Of a DNA stretch of 56,201 bases, positions 16,308-25,323 are shown one piece after another (the stretch's first letter is position 1; every line of letters starts with the position of its first letter). The notes beneath the pieces were generated by a model. It was not told the DNA's origin. It did no database searches and saw only the letters and a program-made list of their open reading frames with translations. This DNA comes from an uncultured Rickettsiales bacterium (GTDB lineage Bacteria; Pseudomonadota; Alphaproteobacteria; Rickettsiales; UBA1997): NCBI GenBank assembly GCA_944391075.1, contig CALXSG010000007.1, forward strand, positions 1 through 56,201, given 5' to 3'. A program made the translations under genes and the position numbers.

Positions 16308-17474
16308 TTATTGATATTTCGATAATTTTTTTTCTAATTTATCGGTTAACTTTTTAACTCTCTTATATATAGATTTTAATAATTTATATTTTATACAATG
16401 TTTATTTTTATAACCACAATTATGCCACTTTTCACTTTCTTTTTTCTGTTTTCTTGTTATTTTTATTTTAGAACTTTTAGATATTTCGAGCAGCATAGGA
16501 TTTAAATGACAATTTTTCGATTTAAAAATATCATTATGTAGAATTTTAACCAATTTATTATAATCCCTATGTTTTATATCAAAAATTGACATTTCTCTTG
16601 CTTCCTTTTCATTTTGAACTCCCCAATTTCTATATGTCCAAAAATATGCTTGTGCTTCATATTTTTCTGCTAGTTTAACAAAATCTGGCATTTCTTTATA
16701 ATTAATATTGTCCACAACAAAGAATAATAATAAATCATCAATTTTACCTTGTTTTTTAAGTTTTGCAAGCCATTCAATATTTTTAATAACTTTATCCCAA
16801 TTGCTACCTAATACTATTTTATCATATGTTTCTTTTGTTGTTGCATGTAAAGAAATTTCTACAACTGATAATCTATCTAATATATTTAGTTCTTTTAAAT
16901 TTTTCTCATTACATAATAAACCATTTGTATGTAAATCAAACTTAATATTAGGATATGCGTCAGCAATTCTTTTTAGAAGTATTCTTCCATGTCTAGCTGC
17001 TAAACAATCGCCACTTCCATTCATACAAACTGTTTCGGCACCTTTTAATATAGGTAAATAATATTTATCTATCTCGTTATTAAGTCTTTCCAATTCTTCT
17101 TTTGGTTGACACATTATATTTTTTCTACATGTAATACAGTGAACATTGCATTCGAAATCATGACAAAATTTTACAAATTTTGGCAAAGGCATTTCTTCTT
17201 TTAACTCAATCTTAGTGTCTACGTATTCTAATTCTTTTAAAGCTGGATTAGAGTTATTCGCGCATAATTCAACTCTACAAGCTGCATAATTATTTTTTAA
17301 AATTTGTTTTCTTATAGTTTTTGCTTTATCAGAATTCCATATTTCTTCAATGGAATTTTTATAAAAATTTCCTATTGGATATTTTATATAAGCTGGACAA
17401 CAATTATATATATCTCCATTTCCAAAAACTTCTATATAAAAGAATGGTGCTTTACATATACTAATATTATTCAT
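16308..17474 (-). CDS. Radical SAM protein with N-terminal SPASM-like domain
   Basis: A 388-aa enzyme. Residues 1-72 carry a SPASM/twitch-like cysteine pattern: C7, NGDIYNCCPAY (C25, C26), IGNFYKNSIEEIWNS, C66 and C71. The radical SAM cluster CNVHCITC (C109, C113, C116; CxxxCxxC) follows, and then a TIM-barrel-like domain with GSGDCLAARHGR, DLHTNGLLC and VEISLHATT. SPASM domains are usually C-terminal, so the order is reversed compared with peptide-maturing enzymes. It lies between two glycosyltransferases, with 4-base overlap upstream and 13-base spacing downstream, so a radical sugar or glycolipid modification is likely. The substrate cannot be deduced. Confidence 0.82.
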   Translation of the reverse strand: MNNISICKAPFFYIEVFGNGDIYNCCPAYIKYPIGNFYKNSIEEIWNSDKAKTIRKQILKNNYAACRVELCANNSNPALKELEYVDTKIELKEEMPLPKFVKFCHDFECNVHCITCRKNIMCQPKEELERLNNEIDKYYLPILKGAETVCMNGSGDCLAARHGRILLKRIADAYPNIKFDLHTNGLLCNEKNLKELNILDRLSVVEISLHATTKETYDKIVLGSNWDKVIKNIEWLAKLKKQGKIDDLLLFFVVDNINYKEMPDFVKLAEKYEAQAYFWTYRNWGVQNEKEAREMSIFDIKHRDYNKLVKILHNDIFKSKNCHLNPMLLEISKSSKIKITRKQKKESEKWHNCGYKNKHCIKYKLLKSIYKRVKKLTDKLEKKLSKYQ

Positions 17475-18940
17475 ATAATTTTTTTCAGTATTTTATTTAT
17501 AAAATTTTTAAACGTATTATTTTTACAAAAAATTTTCATATTATCTTTTAATATTTGTATTTTATCTTTGTCATTAATTAAATTGATTATATCTCGAGAT
17601 AATAGTTTAGGTTCATTATCATTTTTTGTTATTTCTAAACAATCGTATTTCTTTTTTAAATCTTTAAAAGAAATACCATCACTGGCTAATACTGGCACTC
17701 CATATAAGAACATTTGATTTATTGAACCGGAGGCAAAATTTACATTTGTATTATATAAATATACAGCTAAATCTACTATATTTATATATGTTGACAAATC
17801 TTGTTCTTCTATAAAACCAGTTATAAAAATCCTATCTTGCAATTTATTATCTTTTATATATGTCACAATATCATCAAAATATGTAGAAGAATCTGATGGA
17901 TGTTTGCCACCTATCATTATATACTTATAATTATTAGGCAAATATTTCATTGCTTCTAGCATTTTCATATTGCCTTTATTATCGCAGACAAACCCAAAAC
18001 TTCCTAAAATAATATCATTTGATTTTATATTATATTTTGAAATTAATTCTTTCTTTAATTTATTATTTGTTTTAAAAATATTTGTAGGTATTGGATGCGG
18101 TATAAAAGTAACGTTATTTGTTGGTATGTTATTTTCTTTTAAAACATCCATCATATCGTTTGTCATTACAAATATTTGTAGATTTTTATTATCAAAATAT
18201 CTAAATACTGGTAGATTTTTAAAATCTATTTGTATATTATTATTTTTAAATTCATCTACCGCTATTTTGAAAGTAGTATGCCATATAATTGAAATTTTCT
18301 TATTTTTTCTTAATGCATTTGTAATTATATAATCTGTAAAAATCATTGAATTGATAACACAAGAACCAAAATTAAATTTTTCATCTAAGTCTATTTTTTT
18401 TAGCAACTTATTAAGTTCTTGATATTCAAAATCAGACATTGCATTATCATATATATAAAGTCCATATTCATGTTGTAAACTTATATAATCATAATTATTA
18501 AAGTTATTTATAAATATATCTAAATAATTTATATAAGATAACATATTTTTTCTAATTTTAAATCCTATTGGAAAAATATCATTATTTTTAATACCATTTT
18601 TCTCTAACCCATTAATAAAATCATTTAAGAAAGTCGCTATACCACATTGAACATTATATGTAGAATAATGAAGAATTTTTAATGTATCTTTTTTTATTTC
18701 ATTATGTCTATGAATTACTAAATTTTTATAAAGATCGTTTTTTTGTAGATAATCAATTAATAAATTATAATTGTCTATAAATTTTTCATAATATTCTTTT
18801 TTTTCTAAGCAATTATCATGTAATTTCATCTTTTTTTTATTTTTTCTCTTAAATCTTATAATAGCTATTCTTGATATTGGATAAAAAATATAATAAATTA
18901 TATCTTCCAATAAATGTTTAACATCTTTTAATAATTTCAT
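17471..18940 (-). CDS. GT4-like glycosyltransferase, 489 aa
   Basis: A GT-B-fold glycosyltransferase. The N-terminal half includes YSTYNVQCGIATFLNDFING and YISLQHEYGLY, which resemble the acceptor domain of mannosyltransferase-like GT4 enzymes. The C-terminal half includes IILGSFGFVCDNKGN, YIMIGGKHP and RIFITGFIEEQDLSTYINI, then a weaker donor motif LYNTNVNFASGSINQMFLYG and VLASDG. The canonical E-x7-E is not clear (no GEGFG), so the active site is divergent. It overlaps the radical SAM gene by 4 bases. The N-terminus is basic and may contact the membrane. Confidence 0.78.
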   Translation of the reverse strand: MKLLKDVKHLLEDIIYYIFYPISRIAIIRFKRKNKKKMKLHDNCLEKKEYYEKFIDNYNLLIDYLQKNDLYKNLVIHRHNEIKKDTLKILHYSTYNVQCGIATFLNDFINGLEKNGIKNNDIFPIGFKIRKNMLSYINYLDIFINNFNNYDYISLQHEYGLYIYDNAMSDFEYQELNKLLKKIDLDEKFNFGSCVINSMIFTDYIITNALRKNKKISIIWHTTFKIAVDEFKNNNIQIDFKNLPVFRYFDNKNLQIFVMTNDMMDVLKENNIPTNNVTFIPHPIPTNIFKTNNKLKKELISKYNIKSNDIILGSFGFVCDNKGNMKMLEAMKYLPNNYKYIMIGGKHPSDSSTYFDDIVTYIKDNKLQDRIFITGFIEEQDLSTYINIVDLAVYLYNTNVNFASGSINQMFLYGVPVLASDGISFKDLKKKYDCLEITKNDNEPKLLSRDIINLINDKDKIQILKDNMKIFCKNNTFKNFINKILKKII

Positions 18941-19005
18941 TTTTATATTTTAATAATATTTATAATAATAAATTAGGAAAATTGTTTAAAATAAAAAATA
19001 ATTAG

Positions 19006-20346
19006 TCAAGCTTTTTTTAAATTATTTTTAACACTAACAAATTGTTTTTTTATAATATTAACAGTTTTTTCCCAAGTGAACTTCTTAGCTTGTCCTAAAC
19101 CTTTTTCACTTAATTCATTTCTTAAATCTTGATTATAATATAATTCTTTCATTGCATTAATACAAGCTGTTTCATCATTTGGATCAATCATAATTGCGGC
19201 ATCCCCAACAACTTCTGGTATTGATGATGTATTTGATGTTATAACAGGCACACCACAAGACATTGCTTCTAATGGTGGCATTCCAAAACCTTCATATAAT
19301 GAAATATATGCAAAAAACAAAGAATTACTATATAAAGTGTTTAAATCTTCATCATCAATATAACCTAACTTGACTATTTTATTTTTATATTCTTCTAAAT
19401 TATCAATTTCTTTGTCTAAAATTTTTATAAAATTATTCCAATGTCCACCACCTAAATAAAAATATAAATCATTAATATTATTCTCTTTGATAAATTTTAT
19501 AAAACATTTTATTGTGAATATTAAATTTTTTCTAGGTTCAAGAGTACATAGTGAAAAAATATACTTACCTCTTTGATTTTGCGAAACATTATATTTGTTT
19601 AATATTTTATTTAATTTTTCTTCATTTTTTTCTGGATAAAAAATTTGAGATGTAGCAATTGGCATAATGGTAATTTTATTTGCGTTAATAGATGGTACAT
19701 ATTTTATAAAATCATTTTTTGTACATTTAGATACTGCAAAGAAATGACTTCTGTTATCTTTATTAAAATTGGAATTAATTAAGTCTAAAAACCAAGAATT
19801 TCCCGCTTGTATATCGGGGTAATATTCAGAAAAAATTAACGGTATTGTATCATGTAAAACTGTATAACATTGTATATTTTTATATTGTTGTATTTCTTCA
19901 GGAACTAAAAAAATTGGGCTAAAAAATACATTTATATTTTTTAGTGAAATATTATTATTCTCTTTTTTAAAAAAATATATAAAATCTAAAAAAACCTTAT
20001 AAAAATTAATGACTATATTTATAAAAAATTTCTTTATTTTTTTCTTTTTAGATTTATAGTGATGTTTTTTTTCTTTTAAAAGGATTAATATTTCTCTTAA
20101 TAAACTAACATTATAAAACAGTTTACAATTTTTTAAAGTGGTTTTATTATTTAAAAGTATATTTTTTAGTTTTAAATATTCATCTATATTACTTGAATAT
20201 AAATATACATTAAAATTTTCATTTTTTGCTAGTTCAATTAAAATATTATATGCTACCCAAAATATACCACTTCTAGAAGAATTTTTATTAAAAAATTCTC
20301 TTAGAAGAGTTGCATCGTATAATATGTTTAATTTTTTGCTTTTCAT
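19006..20346 (-). CDS. GT4-type glycosyltransferase (paralogue B)
   Basis: A 446-aa enzyme clearly duplicated with the product of the gene at 14990: shared [12 protein letters not shown] near the N-terminus, [73 protein letters not shown] and [13 protein letters not shown]. The middle (about residues 95-140) is a Lys/Phe-rich, possibly membrane-associating stretch, less conserved between the copies. It is 65 bases upstream of the 489-aa glycosyltransferase gene. It probably adds a related sugar or acts at another position of the same glycan. Confidence 0.88.
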   Translation of the reverse strand: MKSKKLNILYDATLLREFFNKNSSRSGIFWVAYNILIELAKNENFNVYLYSSNIDEYLKLKNILLNNKTTLKNCKLFYNVSLLREILILLKEKKHHYKSKKKKIKKFFINIVINFYKVFLDFIYFFKKENNNISLKNINVFFSPIFLVPEEIQQYKNIQCYTVLHDTIPLIFSEYYPDIQAGNSWFLDLINSNFNKDNRSHFFAVSKCTKNDFIKYVPSINANKITIMPIATSQIFYPEKNEEKLNKILNKYNVSQNQRGKYIFSLCTLEPRKNLIFTIKCFIKFIKENNINDLYFYLGGGHWNNFIKILDKEIDNLEEYKNKIVKLGYIDDEDLNTLYSNSLFFAYISLYEGFGMPPLEAMSCGVPVITSNTSSIPEVVGDAAIMIDPNDETACINAMKELYYNQDLRNELSEKGLGQAKKFTWEKTVNIIKKQFVSVKNNLKKA

Positions 20347-20384
20347 ATATGATTTTTTAGCATATTAATATTTTGTTTATACCT

Positions 20385-20510
<126 letters not shown>

Positions 20511-20542
20511 TTAGATTTACATTATTTTTATTATATGAAAAT

Positions 20543-20569
20543 ATTATAATGCACAAATTATATTGTCAA
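20543..20569 (-). promoter_or_regulatory. Promoter-like element upstream of the gmd remnant
   Basis: On the minus strand TTGACA (20564-20569) and a perfect TATAAT (20543-20548) are separated by 15 bases, slightly short. It points into the dehydratase remnant and the glycosyltransferase genes below. It is probably the old promoter of the operon and could still drive paralogue B through a leader containing the remnant. Confidence 0.45.
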
Positions 20570-20702
20570 CTTATTTTAATTTATTATACAAATATGTAAT
20601 ATATTTATATATTGCTAATTATTCTATATAATGATAAAAAAATAATTCTTGAAAAATAATAAATATACATTACTCTTCCTAAGAGATTAAAATTCTATAA
20701 AT

Positions 20703-23051
20703 ATGATTAATTTACTAGACAAAAACAAATGTGTTGGTTGTGGGGCATGCTATAATGTTTGCCCACATAGGGCTATATCTATGCAAAAAAATAGTGAAGG
20801 TTTTTTATATCCTGTTGTAGATGAGACAAAATGTATAAAATGTGGTTTATGTAGTAAGGTATGTCCTGCATTGGAAAATTATTTCAAACTTAATACTTTT
20901 TCTACTCCTATTTGCTATATTGGTTATGCAAAAAAAGATTTAAGATTAAAAAGTGCTAGCGGTGCTTTATTTCCATTGTTTGCCGAAGAAATCTTAAATT
21001 CTGGTGGCTATATTTGCGGTGCTAGTTTTAATAATGAATGGCTCGTGGAACATATTATTGTCGATAACAAAGATGACTTAGAAAAACTTAAAGTTAGTAA
21101 ATATTTACAAAGTGATACAAAAAATGTATATACAAAAATTCAAGAATTATTGAAGCAAAATAAATTAGTTTTATTTTCAGGGACATCTTGTCAAGTTGCG
21201 GGTCTATATGGCTTTTTACAAAAAGATTATGATAATCTTTTAACTATTAGTATTATTTGTCATGGGACTCCTTCACCTGAAGTATGGAAAAAATATTTAA
21301 AAGAATTTTCCAATAATGAAAAAGTTATAGCTGTCAATTTTAGAGATAAAACTTTTGTAGCTAAAGATCCTTTACATGAAAGCTCCGCCGAGCATAGATA
21401 TTTTAGTGTAAAGACAGACAAAAATTTTTATTATTCAAACCAAGAGAATAGTGTTTATCACACAGCATTTCTAAATAATTTAATTTTAAGACCATCTTGT
21501 GCTACGTGCAATTTTACAAAAATTAAAAGACAAAGCGATATTACATTAGGTGATTATCATGGCTTTGGTGGTTATGAATTAAATTGGTTAAATAAAGAAG
21601 GCCTGTCATTAATTCTTTTAAATACGGAAAAGGCTAAAAAATATTTTGATAAAATTAAAGATGGGTTAGAAAAATTTAAGGAAATACCAGTTAAGTATGC
21701 TATGGCTGAAAGTAATTATTTAAGGGGCGAAACCTCAAAACCTCATAAAAATCGTGATAAATTTTTTACAGAATTTGCTAAAATGAAAGCAAATGATAGT
21801 GTTATAGAATTAATGGATAAATATACAGGCAAAAAAGATGTTGCAATTATGAATTTTAGTTATCCACAAGAAAATTATGGAGCCTTATTAGTTGCCTATG
21901 CTTTAGAAGCAGCTATTACTAAATTAAATTATTCTCCGTATCATGTTAATTTTATACCTACAAAACAACATTTTACAACTCCTTCACCATTTTGGAATTT
22001 TAGAAATAATTTTTTACATTTAACTGATATATGTACAAATAAGCAAGAATTAGTTGATAAAATAAATAAGAATTTTAACAAATTTATTGTTGGAAGTGAT
22101 CAAATATGGAGAAGTAGTTGGCATCATAATTACGTATACTATTATGATTGGGTTTATGGTAGTAAAACTTTAATATCATATTCTGCTAGTTTTGGAACAG
22201 AAAAATTTAATGGCAAGAAAGATGAAATATCATATATTTCCAAATGTTTAAAAAGGTTTGATGCTATTTCAGTTAGAGAAAATAGTGGCGTTGATATATT
22301 AAAAAATACATTCAATATTGATAATGGTATACAAGTTATTGATCCAACTATGTTATTAGAAGTAAATGATTATCAAAAAATTATAGATAATGAATATTCA
22401 AAAATACCAAATTATGAATATATTGCTTACTATGTATTAGACGATAAAGATTATATGAATATTAATGATTCTAATATATTAGCTGATTTAAAGAAGAAAT
22501 ATATTTTAATTGACATTATGCATGATGATTCTGGAAATTATAGAACATTTGGAGAATTTTTAAATTTGATTAAAAATGCAAAATATGTAATTACAAGTTC
22601 ATTTCATGGTTCCGTTTTTTCAATTATTTATAATAAACAATTTGTTACAATTACAACGGAAAATAGAGGAAATGAAAGAATTGAATCTTTATTTAAAAAT
22701 CTAGGAATTAGTAAAAATAGATTTTTTAGTGATATTTCAAAAATAAATGAAGAATCATTTAAAGATAAAATTGATTATGATAAGGTTAATAAAAATTTAG
22801 AAAAAGAAAGACAAAGAGGTATAGAATTTTTAGAAAAATCATTGAGTATTAAACCAAATAATAAAAAGAGAATGAAATTTTATAAGGAAATAAAACTCTT
22901 TAATATTATCCCTATATTAAAAATAAAACAAAAAAAGAATAAAAAGTTGGTTTTATTATTTAATTTTATACCATTATTTAAAGTCAAAGAAAAAGACGGT
23001 TGTAACAAAATACTATTATTTAGTTTTTTACCGATTGCTAAACTTAAATAA
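20703..23051 (+). CDS. Fusion: ferredoxin / FrhB-like / polysaccharide pyruvyl transferase
   Basis: A 782-aa multidomain protein. Residues 8-60 hold two 4Fe-4S motifs (KCVGCGACYNVCP, KCIKCGLCSKVCP). Residues about 75-340 match the coenzyme F420 hydrogenase beta-subunit family (FrhB), with LFSGTSCQVAGLYGFL and SDITLGDYHGFGG. Residues about 385-700 are a polysaccharide pyruvyl transferase domain (ENYGALLVAYAL, KFIVGSDQIWR, SSFHGSVFSIIYNK). FrhB-type proteins near pyruvyl transferases occur in exopolysaccharide loci; here both are one chain. The enzyme probably adds pyruvate ketals to a surface glycan, the redox part acting on a sugar. The last 60 residues are three Lys/Leu/Phe repeats. Genes on both sides are on the other strand. 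Confidence 0.88.
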   Translation: MINLLDKNKCVGCGACYNVCPHRAISMQKNSEGFLYPVVDETKCIKCGLCSKVCPALENYFKLNTFSTPICYIGYAKKDLRLKSASGALFPLFAEEILNSGGYICGASFNNEWLVEHIIVDNKDDLEKLKVSKYLQSDTKNVYTKIQELLKQNKLVLFSGTSCQVAGLYGFLQKDYDNLLTISIICHGTPSPEVWKKYLKEFSNNEKVIAVNFRDKTFVAKDPLHESSAEHRYFSVKTDKNFYYSNQENSVYHTAFLNNLILRPSCATCNFTKIKRQSDITLGDYHGFGGYELNWLNKEGLSLILLNTEKAKKYFDKIKDGLEKFKEIPVKYAMAESNYLRGETSKPHKNRDKFFTEFAKMKANDSVIELMDKYTGKKDVAIMNFSYPQENYGALLVAYALEAAITKLNYSPYHVNFIPTKQHFTTPSPFWNFRNNFLHLTDICTNKQELVDKINKNFNKFIVGSDQIWRSSWHHNYVYYYDWVYGSKTLISYSASFGTEKFNGKKDEISYISKCLKRFDAISVRENSGVDILKNTFNIDNGIQVIDPTMLLEVNDYQKIIDNEYSKIPNYEYIAYYVLDDKDYMNINDSNILADLKKKYILIDIMHDDSGNYRTFGEFLNLIKNAKYVITSSFHGSVFSIIYNKQFVTITTENRGNERIESLFKNLGISKNRFFSDISKINEESFKDKIDYDKVNKNLEKERQRGIEFLEKSLSIKPNNKKRMKFYKEIKLFNIIPILKIKQKKNKKLVLLFNFIPLFKVKEKDGCNKILLFSFLPIAKLK
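22887..23048 (+). repeat. Three C-terminal basic-hydrophobic repeats in the pyruvyl transferase fusion
   Basis: The units EIKLFNIIPILKIK, KLVLLFNFIPLFKVK and KILLFSFLPIAKLK share the pattern K-x-x-L-F-x-F/I-I-P-x-x-K-x-K. Each is amphipathic with lysines flanking a hydrophobic core containing Pro, as expected for a short membrane-surface anchor. They were presumably produced by tandem duplication and have diverged at the DNA level. Confidence 0.7.
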
Positions 23052-23097
23052 AATTTTGGCTAATATATTAATATATTTTTATTGTTTATTTTTTAAT

Positions 23098-23149
23098 AAT
23101 AAGTTTAGTTTATTAAAATATAAATATTATATTAAAAACTAAACTTATT
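23098..23149. terminator. Bidirectional terminator between convergent genes
   Basis: A 14-base stem AATAAGTTTAGTTT (23098-23111) pairs with AAACTAAACTTATT (23136-23149); the intervening bases are themselves AT-palindromic. It lies 46 bases past the pyruvyl transferase stop and 8 bases from the end of the convergent methyltransferase gene. A/T-rich flanks provide U tracts in both directions. Confidence 0.6.
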
Positions 23150-23157
23150 ATTTATTA

Positions 23158-23982
23158 TTAATTATCTTCATGTAATTCTACATAAATATCTTTAATATAT
23201 TGTCTGCAATAACTAATTAAATCTGTGGAATTTAGATTTTGTTTTCTTAATTTTCTACTATTGTGAAATTCACCTCTTAAATGATCGCATTTTTCTAAAA
23301 ATTCTTTATTTGTATTATACAAAATTTCATATTCAGAACCTTCGCAATCAATTTTTAATAGTTTGCAAGATTGTATATTATTATCTTTAAAAATATCATT
23401 TAATGTAGTTGATGGTATATCTTCGGATATAAAATCTATATCAAATTTGTGTATTTCTAATTCTGCCACAGCTGAACCACCAGTATTGGTACAATCTGTA
23501 ACAATATTTACATTTCTGCCATCTTTTGTAATAGCTTTATTTTCTACATGAATAATACCATCTGGTATTTTATTTAATTTAATATTTGTCAAAAAATTTT
23601 CATAATTTTTCTTTACAGGTTCATAAGCATAAATTTTTAAAAATGGAAATTTCTTTGCTAAATAAATTGATATCATACCAACATTTCCACCAATATCTAT
23701 TACTGTATCCCCTTCTTTAAATTCTATATTAGAAAAATCATAAGCGCCCCTACACATTTCTCTGGCAACATATGGAACAGTTCCTGAAAATATTAAGTCA
23801 GAAAACAAAAAAGAATATCCATCAACATTTACCATATTAATATTATTAGTATCAATATTGTCTTTTCTTAAACATTTTTTAATTATTTGAATATCCTTTT
23901 CAAGATTTTTTAATAATAAATTTCTCTTTCTTAGAACAGGATTGTTTTTCATTATAGTTCTATTATATTTTTTAGAAAACAT
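23158..23982 (-). CDS. FkbM-family methyltransferase
   Basis: A 274-aa SAM-dependent methyltransferase. The Rossmann motif I region is EGDTVIDIGGNVGMISIYLA (about residue 95-115), followed by IYAYEPVKKNYE, NGIP-type loop NTGGSAVAELE and LLKIDCEGSEYEIL, all typical of FkbM proteins that O-methylate sugars or lipids in surface-glycan loci. The chosen start gives a basic N-terminal extension (MFSKKYNRTIMKNN). An internal ATG ten codons later is also possible. It is separate from the glycosyltransferase pair upstream by a 170-base spacer. Confidence 0.87.
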   Translation of the reverse strand: MFSKKYNRTIMKNNPVLRKRNLLLKNLEKDIQIIKKCLRKDNIDTNNINMVNVDGYSFLFSDLIFSGTVPYVAREMCRGAYDFSNIEFKEGDTVIDIGGNVGMISIYLAKKFPFLKIYAYEPVKKNYENFLTNIKLNKIPDGIIHVENKAITKDGRNVNIVTDCTNTGGSAVAELEIHKFDIDFISEDIPSTTLNDIFKDNNIQSCKLLKIDCEGSEYEILYNTNKEFLEKCDHLRGEFHNSRKLRKQNLNSTDLISYCRQYIKDIYVELHEDN

Positions 23983-24152
23983 TCTACTTAATAAATAAAA
24001 TTAATAATATAATAAATACATAGTAAGATAATAATTAAATATTATTTTCAATTTTTCAATTTTTTTGTACTAAAATATTAATATTTTATAATTCTTTAAC
24101 AAACATTATTTAAGAATGATTTTATAGAATTAACATTACATGTTATTAATAT

Positions 24153-25322
24153 TTATTTTGTCTTTTTGTCCATATTATTAATTAAATCTTCCCACATTGA
24201 TATAATTTTTTCCGGTGTATAATTTTTAATTAATTCTTTTGCTTCTATTCCTAATTTTTTTCTTAAATTTGCATCTAAAATTAATTTTTCTAAATTTTTG
24301 GTAAAATCTTCTTCGTTGTTTTCTGTTAAAAGTCCATTTTTTTTATTAATTATCATTTCATTAACAGAAGAAGCTATTTTTAGACCAACACTTGGTAAAC
24401 CAACACTCATCGCTTCACTCAATGATAAACTAAAACCCTCATGTAATGATGGAAAAGCAAAAATATCAGATTTTTTTAATTCTTCTAATGGCTGTGATGT
24501 TAAACCTTTGAAAATTACTTTATCATTTAATTGTAATTCATTTACTAAATTATCTAATTTTTCTTTATATTTTTTATCAGTATTTCCCCAAATATTTACT
24601 TCCCAATTAGGATATTTACTTGCTATTTTTGCAAAAGATTTTATTATTAATTCTTGATTTTTTACTGGTGTAATTCTTGCTATATTTATAATAATGTGTT
24701 TTCTGTCATCATTATCATAATTGCAAATAAAATTATCATCAATAGTAGGAACTGAATTAGGAATTACAACAACTTTTCCATTATAATATGGCTTCATTGA
24801 TTCTACAAAACTAGGCAATAAAACTTGACATAATGAAACTTTTTTCATTAAAGATAGAGTTATTTTTAAAATAGTTTTTGATTTTCTGTGAAAAATATTC
24901 CATGGGACATTATGAATCATTTGAATAATTGGAATATTGTAATCATGAGAGTAAGCAACTTCAACTAAATCTTGTGGATTAGCAAGGATAATTAAATCAG
25001 GCTTTTCTTCTATTATTTTCTCATAAACAACATCACTTGTATATTTATAATTATTAAAATATGGAAATAATTTTAATAAAAATGTTGATTTAATTATTTT
25101 AAAAAAAGTTTTTCTAATACCTTCAAAACTTGTTCCACCTATGTTTATAAATTTAACTTTGTTAGATAATTCAAAAAAGGGCTTGCCTTGTTTTGTATCA
25201 TTAGTCATAAAAACTACATCATAACCTTTTTTTGCAAGTGCTGATGATAAAAAGCATAAAACTTTTTCTGTTCCACCAGTACTATTTATAACATCTGTTC
25301 TTTGATAAAATAAAATCTTCAT
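24153..25322 (-). CDS. GT4-type glycosyltransferase, 389 aa
   Basis: A complete GT-B glycosyltransferase. The N-terminus is MKILFYQRTDVINSTGGTEK, the family's glycine-rich acceptor-side loop, followed by LSSALAKKGYDVVFMT. The C-terminal domain contains HIIINIARITPVKNQELIIK, KVIFKGLTSQPLEELKKSDIF and FPSLHEGFSLSLSEAMSVGLP (E-x7-E motif), then NGLLTENNEEDF. It resembles WcaL/GalNAc-type transferases more than the three SRSG paralogues. It starts 1 base after the stop of the 433-aa glycosyltransferase gene, so both are co-translated. Confidence 0.9.
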   Translation of the reverse strand: MKILFYQRTDVINSTGGTEKVLCFLSSALAKKGYDVVFMTNDTKQGKPFFELSNKVKFINIGGTSFEGIRKTFFKIIKSTFLLKLFPYFNNYKYTSDVVYEKIIEEKPDLIILANPQDLVEVAYSHDYNIPIIQMIHNVPWNIFHRKSKTILKITLSLMKKVSLCQVLLPSFVESMKPYYNGKVVVIPNSVPTIDDNFICNYDNDDRKHIIINIARITPVKNQELIIKSFAKIASKYPNWEVNIWGNTDKKYKEKLDNLVNELQLNDKVIFKGLTSQPLEELKKSDIFAFPSLHEGFSLSLSEAMSVGLPSVGLKIASSVNEMIINKKNGLLTENNEEDFTKNLEKLILDANLRKKLGIEAKELIKNYTPEKIISMWEDLINNMDKKTK

Positions 25323-25323
25323 A

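Noticed and set aside
16708-17061. 117-aa forward ORF inside the radical SAM gene
   Set aside because: Antisense to the cluster-bearing region of the radical SAM protein; no independent support.
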